Assembly: GCA_030035585.1 (NCBI GenBank)
Contig: CM057463.1
Coordinates: 134,758,736 to 134,822,735, forward strand
Source: Dugong dugon
Lineage: Eukaryota > Chordata > Mammalia > Sirenia > Dugongidae
DNA: 64,000 bases
Direction: 5' to 3'
Shown: piece after piece, positions 48,576 through 59,100 of the stretch
Layout: every line of letters starts with the position of its first letter
Numbering within the stretch: position 1 is the stretch's first letter
The notes under the pieces: generated by a model
The model's input: only the letters and a program-made list of their open reading frames with translations
What the model was told of the DNA's origin: nothing
Databases searched by the model: none
Translations under genes and position numbers: made by a program

Positions 48576-49616
48576 TCAGCCTGTGGTCTGATATTGTTTG
48601 TTCTCAGATCGAAGAACTTCCTTTAATAAGTCTTGTAAATTTGTTTTGGTTTTCACATAGTCCCTTAATTTCTGTTTATCTGGAAATGACCTAATTTCAC
48701 TGTCATATTTGAACGAGCGTTTTGCAGGATATATTATTCTTGGCTGGCAATGTTTTTCTTTCAAGGTTTTATATATGTCATCCCATTGCCTGCTTGCCCG
48801 CATGGTTTCTGCTGAATAATCTGAGCATAGTCTTATTGTTTCTCCCCTGTATGTGACTTTTTGTTTTTCTTGAGCTGCTCTCAGGATTCTTTGTTTGTCT
48901 TTGGTTTTAGCGAGTGTGATTATGATATGCCTTGGTGATTTTCTTTTGGGGTCTACCCTATATGGGGTTTGTTGAGCTTCTTGGATGGCCAGCTTTTCAT
49001 CTTTCATGATATTGGGGAAGTTTTCTGTCAGCAATTCTTCAATGATCCTCTCTGTGTCTTCTGTTTTCTCCCCCTTTTCTGGAACTCCGATCACTCAAAG
49101 ATTTTTGCTTTTGATTGTATCCCACATAATTCTCAGGGTCTCTTCATTTTTCTTTGTTCTTTTTTGTGATTTTTTTCTCAAAAAGAGTTTTATCCAAGGA
49201 TTTATCTTCAATTCTGCTGATCCTGTCTTCCACCATTTCAAATCTGCTCCTCATCCCTTTTATGACACCGTCCGTTTCTGAAATCTTGTTTATCTTTTGG
49301 ATTTCTAATTGTTCTTTTTGTATAATTTTTAGTTGTGAATTTATTGTGGCATTTTGTTCCTGCATTATTTCCTGAATTCTTTCATTCTTTGGTCTGTATT
49401 TTCCATGAATTTGTCTATTTTTTCCTCAGTTTTGTCTGCTTTTTGCTTCAACTCTTGGATAATTCTGAGTATTAGAGATTTGAATTCTCTATCAGATAGT
49501 TCTAGTGCCTTTTCTTCTACTGGACAATCATCTAGTGTTTTATTTTGGATGCTTACTGGAACCATCCTGTCCTGATTTAGTAAATGTTTTGATATTTTCT
49601 ACTGTCTTCGGGGCAT
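48576..49616 (-). pseudogene. L1 ORF1 of the ORF2-less element
   Basis: Homologous to the 330-aa ORF1 at 59799. The original ATG position (49616) is followed by a stop at codon 6; a second start at 49565 opens 66 codons. After a one-base shift the coiled-coil part is readable at 49144-49365. The RNA-binding and C-terminal domains are open over 172 codons at 48576-49094 (GVPEKGEKTEDTERIIEELL, HIIITLAKTKDKQRILRAA). Its C-terminus is 17 residues longer than that of the young L1. Only about two shifts and one stop separate it from a full frame, so it is not very old. Confidence 0.85.
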
Positions 49617-49719
49617 TCAGTAGTTGTTTTTCTCGTTTATTGATTGTAGATTTGTTTGTTTTGTCCGTTTTTTTAAAATTTGGCTATGCCTGAGCAGGTG
49701 GGCTGTGTGTTATTTGTTA

Positions 49720-51245
49720 TTTATTTGTCTGTGGGCATGATACTTTTTGCCTCCTTCTCCAATTGGCAGGGTCAGTCGCTCAGATATTGTATAGCAGGTC
49801 AGGTCTAGCTGAAGAAGAGTTGCTGGGATGGGTTGTTTGTGGCACTTACTACAGCCACCAGGGCAGGTCAGTAATCAGTGCAGGGCAGGTTCCAGAAAGC
49901 TGTATCTGTGCTACTTGGTGGTGTGATGTTAAGCGCACAGTGCAGGTAGGCAGGATGAATGGGGGAGATTGTGATGTGTGGAGCTAAGACGGGTATGGGA
50001 GAGAGGAGAGAGGAACAGGAGCCAAAAACATATAAACAAACAAAAAAGAGTGCTAGGGCAGCTTGCTGTTGGAGTGGAGAGATGAAAGACTATGAAATGG
50101 AAAAAAACAAGAAGGGTAAGAAGAAGAGAAAAAAAAAGAATGAATAAATAAATATTAGAAAGAAAAAAGAACAGGAAAGCTCCCAGGGATCCCACTGGTG
50201 CAGCTACAAGGCCTGGAGAAGTTGTTCCTAGGTGGTGAAGTACAGCCTGGCTAGAATGCGTACAGATATTCAGTGCCAGGTATTCAGGGGACAGGAAGAG
50301 AAGGAAGGTATAGAGAGACGAGAAACTGAGTAATGAAGAAAGAGAAAAAGGGAAAAAGAGGGAAAAGAAAACAAAACAAATTAAAAAAAAAGAACAAGTA
50401 AAGCTCCCCAAATAACGGAAAAAAAAAAATACAGAAAAAGAAGTATCCTGTGGGATCCCTCTGTGAGTCTGTGCAAGCTGAGGGGATAGGTCCCAAACCA
50501 CGTAGCACTACCTGGGAAGAAAGGGCTCACAACTCGAGAAAACAAAAAGAAAACAAACAAAGATTTCAAAACAAGCAAACAAAATAAAAGCCACAGGATC
50601 CCATCAGCATGGCAGTACAGACCAGGAAGAAGTTCCACACTTGAACGGAGCTCTGCAGCCCCTTAGGAAGAAGGAAAGATGGAGCCCAGAGCCAGGTATT
50701 TGAGGGAAAGGAGGTTGAGGTTGTGAGAGGTAAGGAAGAAATCAAAAGAAGTGGAAAAAAGCAACACCAGCAGCCAACAAATGGCACTTAGGGAGTCAGC
50801 CAGTGCGGGCAGGTGAAATCCAAGCAGCTGGTGATTCCTGGCCAAGAGACTGTGGCCATGGGAAGCAGAGGAGGCTGAGTGGGGGTGAAGAAGTGTGGGA
50901 GGTAGGAAAGCGTATATCGCTATTTACTGGTTGTTCTGTCCCCTGCTGGAAGCTCCGTGAAGCTGCTTTCTCGTACCCCCTGTTCACTGGTCTCTGATAG
51001 GAGTCCAATACAGCAGATCCATGCTGCATCAGCTGATAGGGGACCTCTGCATGAATGTCTTCTTGTTCTCTGTTCTCTGTCAGTTTCTTGCTCCATTTGG
51101 TGCTTGGCTGAGTTCTTTATCTCTTCATTTGATGTTTTAGGGTTTCACGATTGCTGTTTTCTCTGTTTGGCTTAGTTTTTTGGATCTTTGCTGTGGAGGG
51201 ATGGCATGGTGCTTCTTCCTAGAGCACCATGTTGCTGGAAGTCTA
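49720..51245 (-). promoter_or_regulatory. 5'UTR of the ORF2-less L1
   Basis: Read on the plus strand it is purine-rich, with recurring blocks 'ggatccc', 'ccaggaagaagttcc' or 'ctggagaagttgttcc', and 'gccaggtatt', near 50190, 50452, 50597 and 50692. These suggest diverged monomers. The sense 5' end is homologous to the young L1 from its start through 'cctccacagcaaagatcc'. Confidence 0.6.
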
Positions 51246-51620
51246 GGCTGACTTCCTTCTAAGAAATTGGTATTGTTAAAATTCACAGAACAAACTTGCT
51301 CATCAAGAAGTGCTACTATTGTTACATCAATTATATATGTATCTCCAAATATTGGCATTGAAAAATTCCACAAAGAAATAAAATGTACATTTTATAAATT
51401 TTGTATACAATAACAGTTATATTTTTCCTTTTCATTTTGGACTGATTGGGTATAACCTCACATTCAATTCTCTTGTCAACCACAACGCACCAGCGGCACT
51501 ATCATTATGTGACTCCTGATGTATCTTGTCCTATCCTGTGCAAAACGAATCAAAATGTGTCTCCAGATTAAGCATACCTTGTATTTTTATCATACTCTGC
51601 AATCGTTCCAATTCCCATCG
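51246..51620. other. No recognisable feature
   Basis: AT-rich sequence between the L1 5' end and the hAT-like remnant. Confidence 0.35.
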
Positions 51621-51631
51621 GATATCAGCAG

Positions 51632-52197
51632 TATTGGAAAGCCATTTTGCAATGTGTTGTTGCTGTTATTACAACAATTACTGAATGTGGACTCTCATTT
51701 CATGGAAGAAATGGAATGTTTGGGTCCCCACAAAATCAAAATTTGGGGAGTTTATTGAACTTTTGCTCAGTTTGATCCATTTTTAGTGGGTCTCATCTCA
51801 AAATCAGGTAACACAGGAAAGGACAACCCATTGCATATGTCTAAAACATGTGAAGAATTAATAAACTTAAATAAGTGATAAGGTTCTATCAACTATTTTC
51901 AGTGAAATAAGTATAGCTCAGTATTTCAGTTTATCTGTAGATTCCACGCCTGATCTTTCTCATACAGTTCAGCTAAGTATTGTTTTAAGATATGCACCTC
52001 CAAACAGATGGAAAGCACACGCTGTAGCAATGAGTGCAATCCTGGAACTGTGCACTCAGATTCTAGATGCCTTAGAAAATACTGCTGAACATCAGACACA
52101 AAAAAGAGATACCAAAAGAGGAGATGAAAAAAATCACCAACAAAATGCAAACCCTAGAGCATGTATTTATGTGCCAATCTGGTCAGTTCAGGCTTGA
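51632..52197 (+). pseudogene. hAT/ZMYM1-like (DUF4371-type) transposase remnant
   Basis: Three collinear segments in shifted frames read as one protein. 51632-51770 has CVVAVITTITECGLSFHGRN followed by GMFGSPQNQN. 51762-51878 has FAQFDPFLVGLISKSGN and SKTCEELI. 51916-52197 has YFSLSVDSTPDLSHTVQLS, then a PNRWKAH block. The SVDSTPDLSH-type motif followed by QLS..LRY is characteristic of hAT-derived ZMYM1-like/DUF4371 proteins, where D is part of the catalytic domain. Frame changes and two stops make it dead. It may be a DNA transposon copy or a retrocopy of a domesticated gene. Confidence 0.75.
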
Positions 52198-52436
52198 CCA
52201 GAAGCTTGATTCTAGTGTCTTGTCAGATAACCATCCCTCACTGTGGACATCTACTTGAATGTTCAATTGACCACCACAATTTTTTTCCATAGTTTGTGAC
52301 CTCAAAGAAGGGTAATTTTTATCTTCCAGTCTCTTGTCTTAAAAGTGGTAAATTAAATGCAGTTTCACTGCTGGCAGCCCAAGAATTGAGAAAAACAAGA
52401 CAAGGCCAGTTATTTGAAGTATTGTCTAAGGCAGGG

Positions 52437-52525
52437 GTAAGCAATCATTTTCTATAATGGGCCAGATAGTAAGCATTTTAGGCTTTACAGAGCACGTGTG
52501 CTCTCAGTTGAATATGTATAGCGAA
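52437..52525 (+). mobile_element. hAT-Charlie-like DNA transposon end
   Basis: Begins 'caggggtaagcaatcatttt' and continues 'gggccagatagtaagcattt', 'aggctttacagagc'. This is the well-known start of a mammalian hAT non-autonomous family; the exact family is not assigned. The rest is replaced by the RTE. Confidence 0.65.
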
Positions 52526-52534
52526 AAATACTAA

Positions 52535-52870
52535 ATATACCGTAGACTGCCAGAAGAACAAACAAATCTGTCCTAGAAGAAGTACAGCCAGAATGCTCAT
52601 TAGAAGCAAGGATGGCGAGATTATGTCTCACATAGTTTGGACATGTTATCAGGAGGGATCAGTCCCTGGAGAAGGACATCATACTTGGTAAAGAAGAGGG
52701 TCAGTGAAAAAGAGGAAGACCCTCAATGAGATGGGCTGACACAGTGGCTGCAACAATGTGCTCAAGCATAACAATTGTGAGGATGGCGCAAGATGGAGCA
52801 GTGTTTCATTTTACTGTACATAGGGTTGCTGTGAGTTGGAACTGACTCGACAGCACCTAACAATAATAAC
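52535..52870 (+). mobile_element. RTE 3' end
   Basis: 'gaagtacagccagaatgctc', 'caggagggatcagtccctgg', 'gaggaagaccctcaatgaga', ending 'cgacagcacctaacaataat'. Same segment as 19040-19372 and (inverted) 31150-31453. Strongly 5' truncated. Confidence 0.9.
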
Positions 52871-53879
52871 AATAATTTTGAGAATTATTTAACAATAATT
52901 GACAATTATGTAATTATGTTAGTCATTACAGCACTGTTCAAACTAACTAAAGTTTCAAGCAGCAGCAAATGTGTAAATATATAAACTTGAAAAATCCAGT
53001 AATAAAATGTGATTTAGCAGATAATGTAACAACTGTACAACTGCAGAAAAATATATATTTTCAGTACTAATTTCAGTAATTCCCATTATGACCATGTTCT
53101 AGATCACAGTTTCTCAACCAACTCCTTAGACTCAAAATAAATATAAAAGTTCTCAGACTGTGAAATAATTACATTTGAAGTAAATAATGAGATTACAGCA
53201 AATCTTATATTTGAAAAATAAAGACCACTTTTCCAAAACTGTGTTGATAATAAAATATTAAGGATTTAAATGACAAAATCAGATATGTTTTAAGGTTGAG
53301 AATTCACATAATAATCACTAAAACAGATTTGCTTTCTAACCATTTAAGAAAACACATCTACTAGATCTCCTTAATTTAAAATGCAGCAATCTCTCAGTTT
53401 GCACTTATGAAAGGTAATCATTAAAATATATAATAATTTAACAGGTACATTAGAAATTTACTTTTTGATTATTAACCAATCATTCCTCATAATCAAATCA
53501 AGTAAAAACATAGCTTGTCTTTACACAGCCAGTTAGTTTATGGCTTCATTTTTAGATGATTTATGGGGGGTGGGGCGGGGCAATACAGAATTTAAGAGAA
53601 GGAATCTTCTTCATTATTTAATCAAACAGTACTTCAGATATGAAAGCAACAGTAAAAGTAGCCCACTTAGGCCTTTCCCAAAGAACGTTGCATACTCATT
53701 AAGAGTCCATTGAAGAAGTGCTTCATGAAATTATTTTATCTTTAAAAAGATTATACAAATACAAATACAGTGTGTGTGATATATCATTCTCAGAAGTATT
53801 GACTGTGAATAAAAATGACAAAAGTCATCACGGCAAGAAAATAGCTAAACAAACTGAAAACCAATGGTTTATGTTAGAT
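52871..53879. other. Unique AT-rich DNA
   Basis: Nothing supported. A G-rich run sits at about 53567-53585. Confidence 0.4.
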
Positions 53880-54920
53880 CCATTAGTGAATTGAGGTCAC
53901 AGGACAAACTGCAATCCCAAAAGCTGGAGAGACAGGCAAATACAGGGAACACAGATCAGTTTACCAGAAGTTGCTGGAGCCTTAGCTGATAAAACTCACC
54001 CCACTGCTGAGTTGATTACCTCTAATAGGATAGAGTAGAACTGCCCCATAGAGTTTCCAAGACTAAATCTTTACAGAAGCAGACTGCCACATCTTTCTCC
54101 CTTAAAGCGCCTGCTGGGTTCGAACACTGACTTTTTGGTTAGCAGCTGAGTGTAAGCATTTTAATCACTGAGCCACCAGGGCTCCTCTCAGTAACTGTTA
54201 GGAACCCTTAAAAGGTAGTGCCAACAAAATGTTGGAGACTGGATGTGGATGAGTTTGAGAGTTAAAACTCAGGGAGGCCAAGTATCAGGGGGCCCGACAC
54301 TTTCATAGGTTTTACTTCCAGAAGCTCTACCAATGAAAATCAGAGAAGATTCACCTCATGTTTAGCCATAGAGAGGTGAAAGGTAACCACTTTGTAATAT
54401 TCCCGGAGGAAAAGTCACCATTTTAAAACAAATCTAAAGTGTTCTGGACAACAAAGACCTGTCCAGCAAAGGAAAAGACTTCACCAGATCCTTATTTATC
54501 ATGAGGGAAGGGAAATGCTCCAACTCCAGCTTCCTAGTCTTTTTTCTGATCTAAGGGGAAGGGCATGGAACTGAGAAACACTTGCAAAAGTCATAGCCCA
54601 GGGGCACAGCCCACCAAAGGCCTAAGACCAAATCACAGAATTATAGAATGCTTCCCCTCCTGCTATACTTACCACAACATCAACAGGGCTCATGTAAAAT
54701 AACAGTGGATTAGAGCTGATGGAGCAGCAAGGCTCATAGTCTATTTAATAAACAAACAAACAAAAAAAAAATTAGGTAAATCCAACAACAACAGGGAAAA
54801 TAATAACAAGGACACTAGAAGAAATTAAAGAATCTGAAAACTACAGCTACAGCAAACAGAAAATACAGGCTAAAATCTAGCTAGATAAACATAAAAGCTC
54901 ACTCTAAAGGCCTATCTACG
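53880..54920 (+). mobile_element. Old L1 5'UTR (L1M-type), split by SINE
   Basis: 'gcagatcataaaactcac'-type text at 53985 and the run of words 'gaaaatcagagaagattcac', 'gttctggacaacaaagacct' and 'catgagggaagggaaatgc' correspond to an old mammalian L1 5'UTR. Family assignment is from memory. Confidence 0.55.
53997..54188 (-). mobile_element. Afrotherian SINE
   Basis: 'ggatagagtagaactgcccc', 'gctgggttcgaacactgac', ending 'gagccaccagggctcc'. Confidence 0.85.
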
Positions 54921-55970
54921 TCTCTTGATTTTATTTTTAAACAGAGTACATGTTGTTACTCTATGACAAGGCACACCTGGAAAATAATCATTACATTCAT
55001 AACCATAAAATTTGGTGGTGTTTCCAAAATGATTCTTTATATTATTTTAAAACATTTCACATACTCAGGTGTATTTATCTGAAAATCATTAAGTAAATCC
55101 ATCCCATTTTTATAATATTTGTGGAAACTGAAAAAGTTTCTGCTATATTGCTTTAATAAAACAGCATTTATTTGCATTTTATATTAAAACTATGCATTAA
55201 TTTGTAAATAGTATTCCTGTATTTTGGATATTTGTGAGTACTTACCAGTGTGCATTAGCATGATGTTTCTGTATTTTATTTTGAGTTTACTTGTTAAAAA
55301 GTCCATAACTAATTCTTCTCAAAAACATAAATCTGATGCATTTTATGTAAGCAAAATGAGGAACTTAAGGTATATTAAGTAAATACGTCATAAAATCACA
55401 AAATGCATTATAAATCTGTGACTAATTGAATAGGACATGGTATAAGGTCATATTTTTATTAACATCATTAATCTTGTTGATGAGTTATTGAACAGCCAAG
55501 ATTTTAAATGCATGATAAAAATTGATCCCGATAGCCACCTTGTTTTATATTTAACAGTTTTATTGAACATCACCTCTTTGGTGATACAAAATAATTATTT
55601 TTTAACTCAGGGGGCACTCAGGATATTGCAGAGGATGAAATTTATTACTAAACGTTATAGAAAGCAGGTCTACATTATTGATTTTAAAAGAAATCCATAT
55701 TAATTAGTTTTGTAAATTGCTTTACCCTCTCCTATGTACTAATAGTCATGAAGTAAGGAAAAGCAGATCAGGCTGTGACATTTGTTTAATGGCTAGAAGC
55801 TAGAACTTCATTCAAGCAAATGAGCATATTTTTATGATGCAGCCTGTTAAATTCTGAAACCCTGTAGTCTCTGATCAAATAGAATTACAAAGTTTGCATA
55901 CACATGTAAATTCAACTAGATTTTCTTCTAACATTGTGTGTTTTTACTATTTGGGACATCTTTATTTTGT
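54921..55970. other. Unique AT-rich DNA
   Basis: No gene or repeat supported. Short open frames (for example 55488-55703) have no recognisable features. Confidence 0.4.
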
Positions 55971-55971
55971 A

Positions 55972-56128
55972 TGGAGTCCTGGTGTCACAGAAATTAAGAG
56001 CTCAGCTGCTAACCAAAAAGTTGGCAGTTTGAATCCACCAGCCTCTCCTTGGAAACCCTACGAGACAGTTCTACTCTGTCCTATGGGGTCACTGTGAGTC
56101 AGAATCAACTCGACGGCAATGGGTTTGG

Positions 56129-56155
<27 letters not shown>
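55972..56155 (+). mobile_element. Afrotherian SINE, young-looking
   Basis: 'tggagtcctggtgtcacaga', 'gctgctaaccaaaaagttgg', 'gagtcagaatcaactcgacg', and a long T-rich end (56127-56154). Low divergence from other good copies. Confidence 0.9.
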
Positions 56156-56159
<4 letters not shown>

Positions 56160-56917
56160 ATATATCTCATCTTGATGTATCATTTACAGGTATAGTTTTA
56201 TATTTTATTTTTAATTTTTTGTAAAAGAAAGTAACAAATTTCTTAAAACAAGTTGCCTACAGAACAAACAAAGGTACACATTCTTATAATTTTAGAAATG
56301 CTATAGTGGTTAGAGAATTAATTCTCTTTGTTCAAGGTAATATACAGCAAGGTACTGCAGTATAATATTTGGCAATGTGTCTGTAATCCCTTAAAGAGAA
56401 CAAGATGAAGGTGTGGACTGATTGCACAGTAACTAGCCAGATTTGGAAGTAACATTAATGGATAATATTAGCATAAAGAAGACTCTCCAGTGATTTTTAC
56501 AAGATTCTTTCCTTGTTCCTGTCTTAGTCAATATAGTTATCAGTAAGATGAAGATACGGATGTCTTGTCCACAAGTTTTGTCTCTTACATAAAGCTTAGA
56601 GGGATTACAAATACATCTGTATTCTTTATCTAGAGCCACAGTGATTTCCCACTAAAACATAAGCCCTCCAAACGAAGGAACTTTTTGCATCTCTGAAATT
56701 CAGTACGTAGTAATAAATTCTAAGTAAATACTTGTTGAGTCAATAAACAAATTTGTGAGGGCTATGAGGAATATCAAGTGACTTGTTATCATGTTACCTG
56801 ACTAATGATAAGTGTGCTAAAATATATTTTGACTTGAGAAGAAAAGAGGTGCAAAAACACAATGTTTATTCCACAATAACCAGAAGCGTGTGCATTAAAA
56901 GAGAGATTAGACTTTTT
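56156..56917. other. No recognisable feature
   Basis: AT-rich DNA; nothing supported. Confidence 0.4.
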
Positions 56918-56929
56918 CTGTCAATCCAC

Positions 56930-58000
56930 CTGTTTTTTTTTTAATTGTACTTTAGGTGAAGGTTTACAGAACAAATAGCTTCTCATTAAACAGTCGTACA
57001 CATATTGTTTTACGACATTGGTTAACAAGCCCACAACATGTCAACCCTCTCCCTTTTCAATCTTTTTTTTTTTGTTGTTGAAAATATACATAGCCAAAGA
57101 AACACCATTTCAAAAATTTCTACATGCACACTTCAGTGACGTTGATTACGTTCTTCCAGTTGTGCTTCTATTCTCACTTTAGATGAAGGTTTACAGAACA
57201 AAATAGTTTCTCATTAAACACTTAGTACACATGTTGCCCTATGACAATGGTTAACAACCCCACTACATGTCAACACTGTCCTTACTTAACCTTGGGTTCC
57301 CTATCACCAGCTTTCCTGTCCCCTTCTGCCTTCTAGTCCTTGTCCCTGGACTGCTGTGCCTCATTAGTCCCATTTTGTTTTATGGGGCTGTCCAATCCCC
57401 AGTGGAAGGGTGAACCTCAGAAGTGACTTCCTCACTGAGCTAAAAGGGTGTCTGGGGGCCATACTCTCAGGGTTTCTCAAGTCTCTTTCAGGCCAGTAAA
57501 TCAGGTCTTTTTTTTGTGTGAGTTAGAATTTTGTTCTACATCTTCTCCAGCTCTGTCCAGAACCCTCTGTTGTGATCCCAGCCAGAGCAGTCAGTGGTGG
57601 TAGCTGGGTACCATCTAGCTGTACTGGACTCAGTCTGGTGGAGGCCTTGGTAGCTGTGGTCCATTAGTCCTTTGGACTAATCTTTTCCTTATGTCCTGTT
57701 CTCTTCGTTCTCCCTTGCTCCCAAAGGGGTGAGACCAGTGGAATATCTTAGATGGCTGCTCACAGGCTTTTAAGACCCCAGACGCTACTCACCAAGGTAG
57801 AACATAGACCACTGTCTTTATAAACTGTGTTATGCCAATTGAGCTAGATGTTCCCCAAGACCATGGTCCCCACAGCCCTCTGCCCAGCAATTCAGTCCCT
57901 CAGGGAGTTTGGATGTGTCTAGGGAGATTTTATGACTTTTCCTTGTACAAGCTGTGCCTGTTTCCCCAGTATTGTGTACTGTCTCACCCTTCACCAAAGT
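56930..58000 (-). mobile_element. 5'-truncated L1 3'UTR with 12-bp target duplication
   Basis: CTGTCAATCCAC repeats at 56918-56929 and 58001-58012, bounding the element. It carries the same A-B-A' 3'UTR as the ORF2-less L1: module A at 56940-57060, module B at 57066-57178, module A' from 57179. It is about 1 kb, all 3'UTR. Confidence 0.9.
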
Positions 58001-58106
58001 CTGTCAATCCACTTTTAATGGTTAACAGTTTCAGCAAGTTATTTTATTTTAATATAATGTGATATTTTCTAAAAGAGTAGTCAAAAAAATTGCATGGAAC
58101 CGGGGG

Positions 58107-58116
58107 CAAGATGGCG
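58107..58116 (+). promoter_or_regulatory. YY1-like site at L1 5' end
   Basis: CAAGATGGCG lies within about 15 bp of the element start. A CAAGATGGC core at the same place sets transcription start in other mammalian L1s. The 2-15 kb L1 has CCAAGATGG at its own 5' end (15246-15254, minus). Confidence 0.65.
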
Positions 58117-58464
58117 CTCTAGGCAGAAACACCACGCCGTCCCTCCACAGCAAAGATCCGAAAAACTAAGCCTAACAGAGAATCAACAATCCTGAAACCC
58201 TAGAACACCAAATGAAGAGATAAAGAACTCAGCCAAACACCAAACGGAGTGAGAATACTAAAAGAGAACGGAGAGCGAGGAGAGACTCAGGCAGAGATTC
58301 CTTACCAGCTAACGCAGCGCGGATCCACCATCTTGGATTCCTATCGGAGACCAGCAAACGGGAGAGCAGCCTTGCAGAGCATCTGGTCGGAGACAGAACG
58401 ACCGGTAAACTGCGGTGCGCGCTCTCCCACCACCCACCCCTCTCCGCCTCAGCTGGGGATCCCC

Positions 58465-59100
58465 TGCTTTCCGTGGCCAGGGTCTCTGGGCTGGGGGGTG
58501 CTGGTGCTTGGATTCCGCGCGCCTGGGCTGGCGGCTTTCTGGGAGCCGTTTGCTGGCAGCTAGCGAACCTTTCTCTGCCGCCTCCCCCTCCTTTTGCCTG
58601 GGTGCCTGGTTCCGAGTGCCGTCTCTGCTCTCTCCTGCGGGGCTGTAGGGCTGCGTGCGGGCGTGTGGCTGTTTCTGGGTCTGGGCTCCCGCGTGGGTAG
58701 GATCCCGGGGCCTTTGTTCGTTCGCCCCTCTGCTTTCCGTGGCCGGGGTCCCTGGGCGGGGGGGCGCCGGTGCTTGGGTTCCGCGCGCCCGGGCTGGGGG
58801 CTTTCTGGGAGCCGTTTGCTGGCACCTAGCGGACCTTTTTCTACCGCCTCCCCCCCCTTTTGCCTGGGTGCCTGGTTCCGAGGGCCGTCTCTGCTCTCTC
58901 CTGCGGGGCTGTAGGGCTGCGTTTGGTCGTGTGGCTGTTTCCAGGTCTGGGCTCCCGCGCGGGTGGGATACTGGGGCCTTTGTTCGTTGGCCCCTCTGCT
59001 TCCCGTGGCCACGGTCACTTAACCCCGAGACTATCGGCTTCTTGGAATTCGCGCCCCTGAGTGGGGGCTCTCTGGGTCCCATTTGTAGGCACTGACTGCT
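58465..59100 (+). repeat. 266-bp tandem monomers in L1 5'UTR
   Basis: Unit 1 58465-58730, unit 2 58731-58996, a partial and more diverged unit 3 from 58997. Each begins 'tgctttccgtggcc' or 'tgcttcccgtggcc'. Units 1 and 2 are roughly 90 percent identical by eye and exactly 266 bp long, with 'gcctgggtgcctggttccga' at 58596 and 58862. Confidence 0.9.

Larger units (their letters stand above)
46825..51245 (-). mobile_element. ORF2-less L1 derivative (HAL1-like)
   Basis: In sense (minus) orientation the order is: a 5' end homologous to the young L1 ('catggtgctctagg...'), a purine-rich 5'UTR with repeated blocks (49720-51245), ORF1 (48576-49616), about 390 bp of the inter-ORF spacer, and then directly the extreme C-terminus of ORF2 plus a long 3'UTR (46830-48185). 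The junction is at about 48185, just before where the ORF2 ATG would be. All of the endonuclease, RT and Cys-rich coding sequence is gone. AGGCTGA flanks the element (at about 46818-46824 and 51266-51272 or nearby), consistent with insertion as a unit. HAL1 elements of other mammals have this architecture. Confidence 0.75.

Noticed and set aside
49929..50501. Minus-strand frame of 190 codons
   Set aside because: It lies in the purine/pyrimidine-biased 5'UTR of the ORF2-less L1; the composition is hydrophobic low complexity with no domain.
53567..53585. G-quadruplex candidate (GGGGGGTGGGGCGGGG)
   Set aside because: Only three separated G runs unless the first is split without a loop; isolated and without context.
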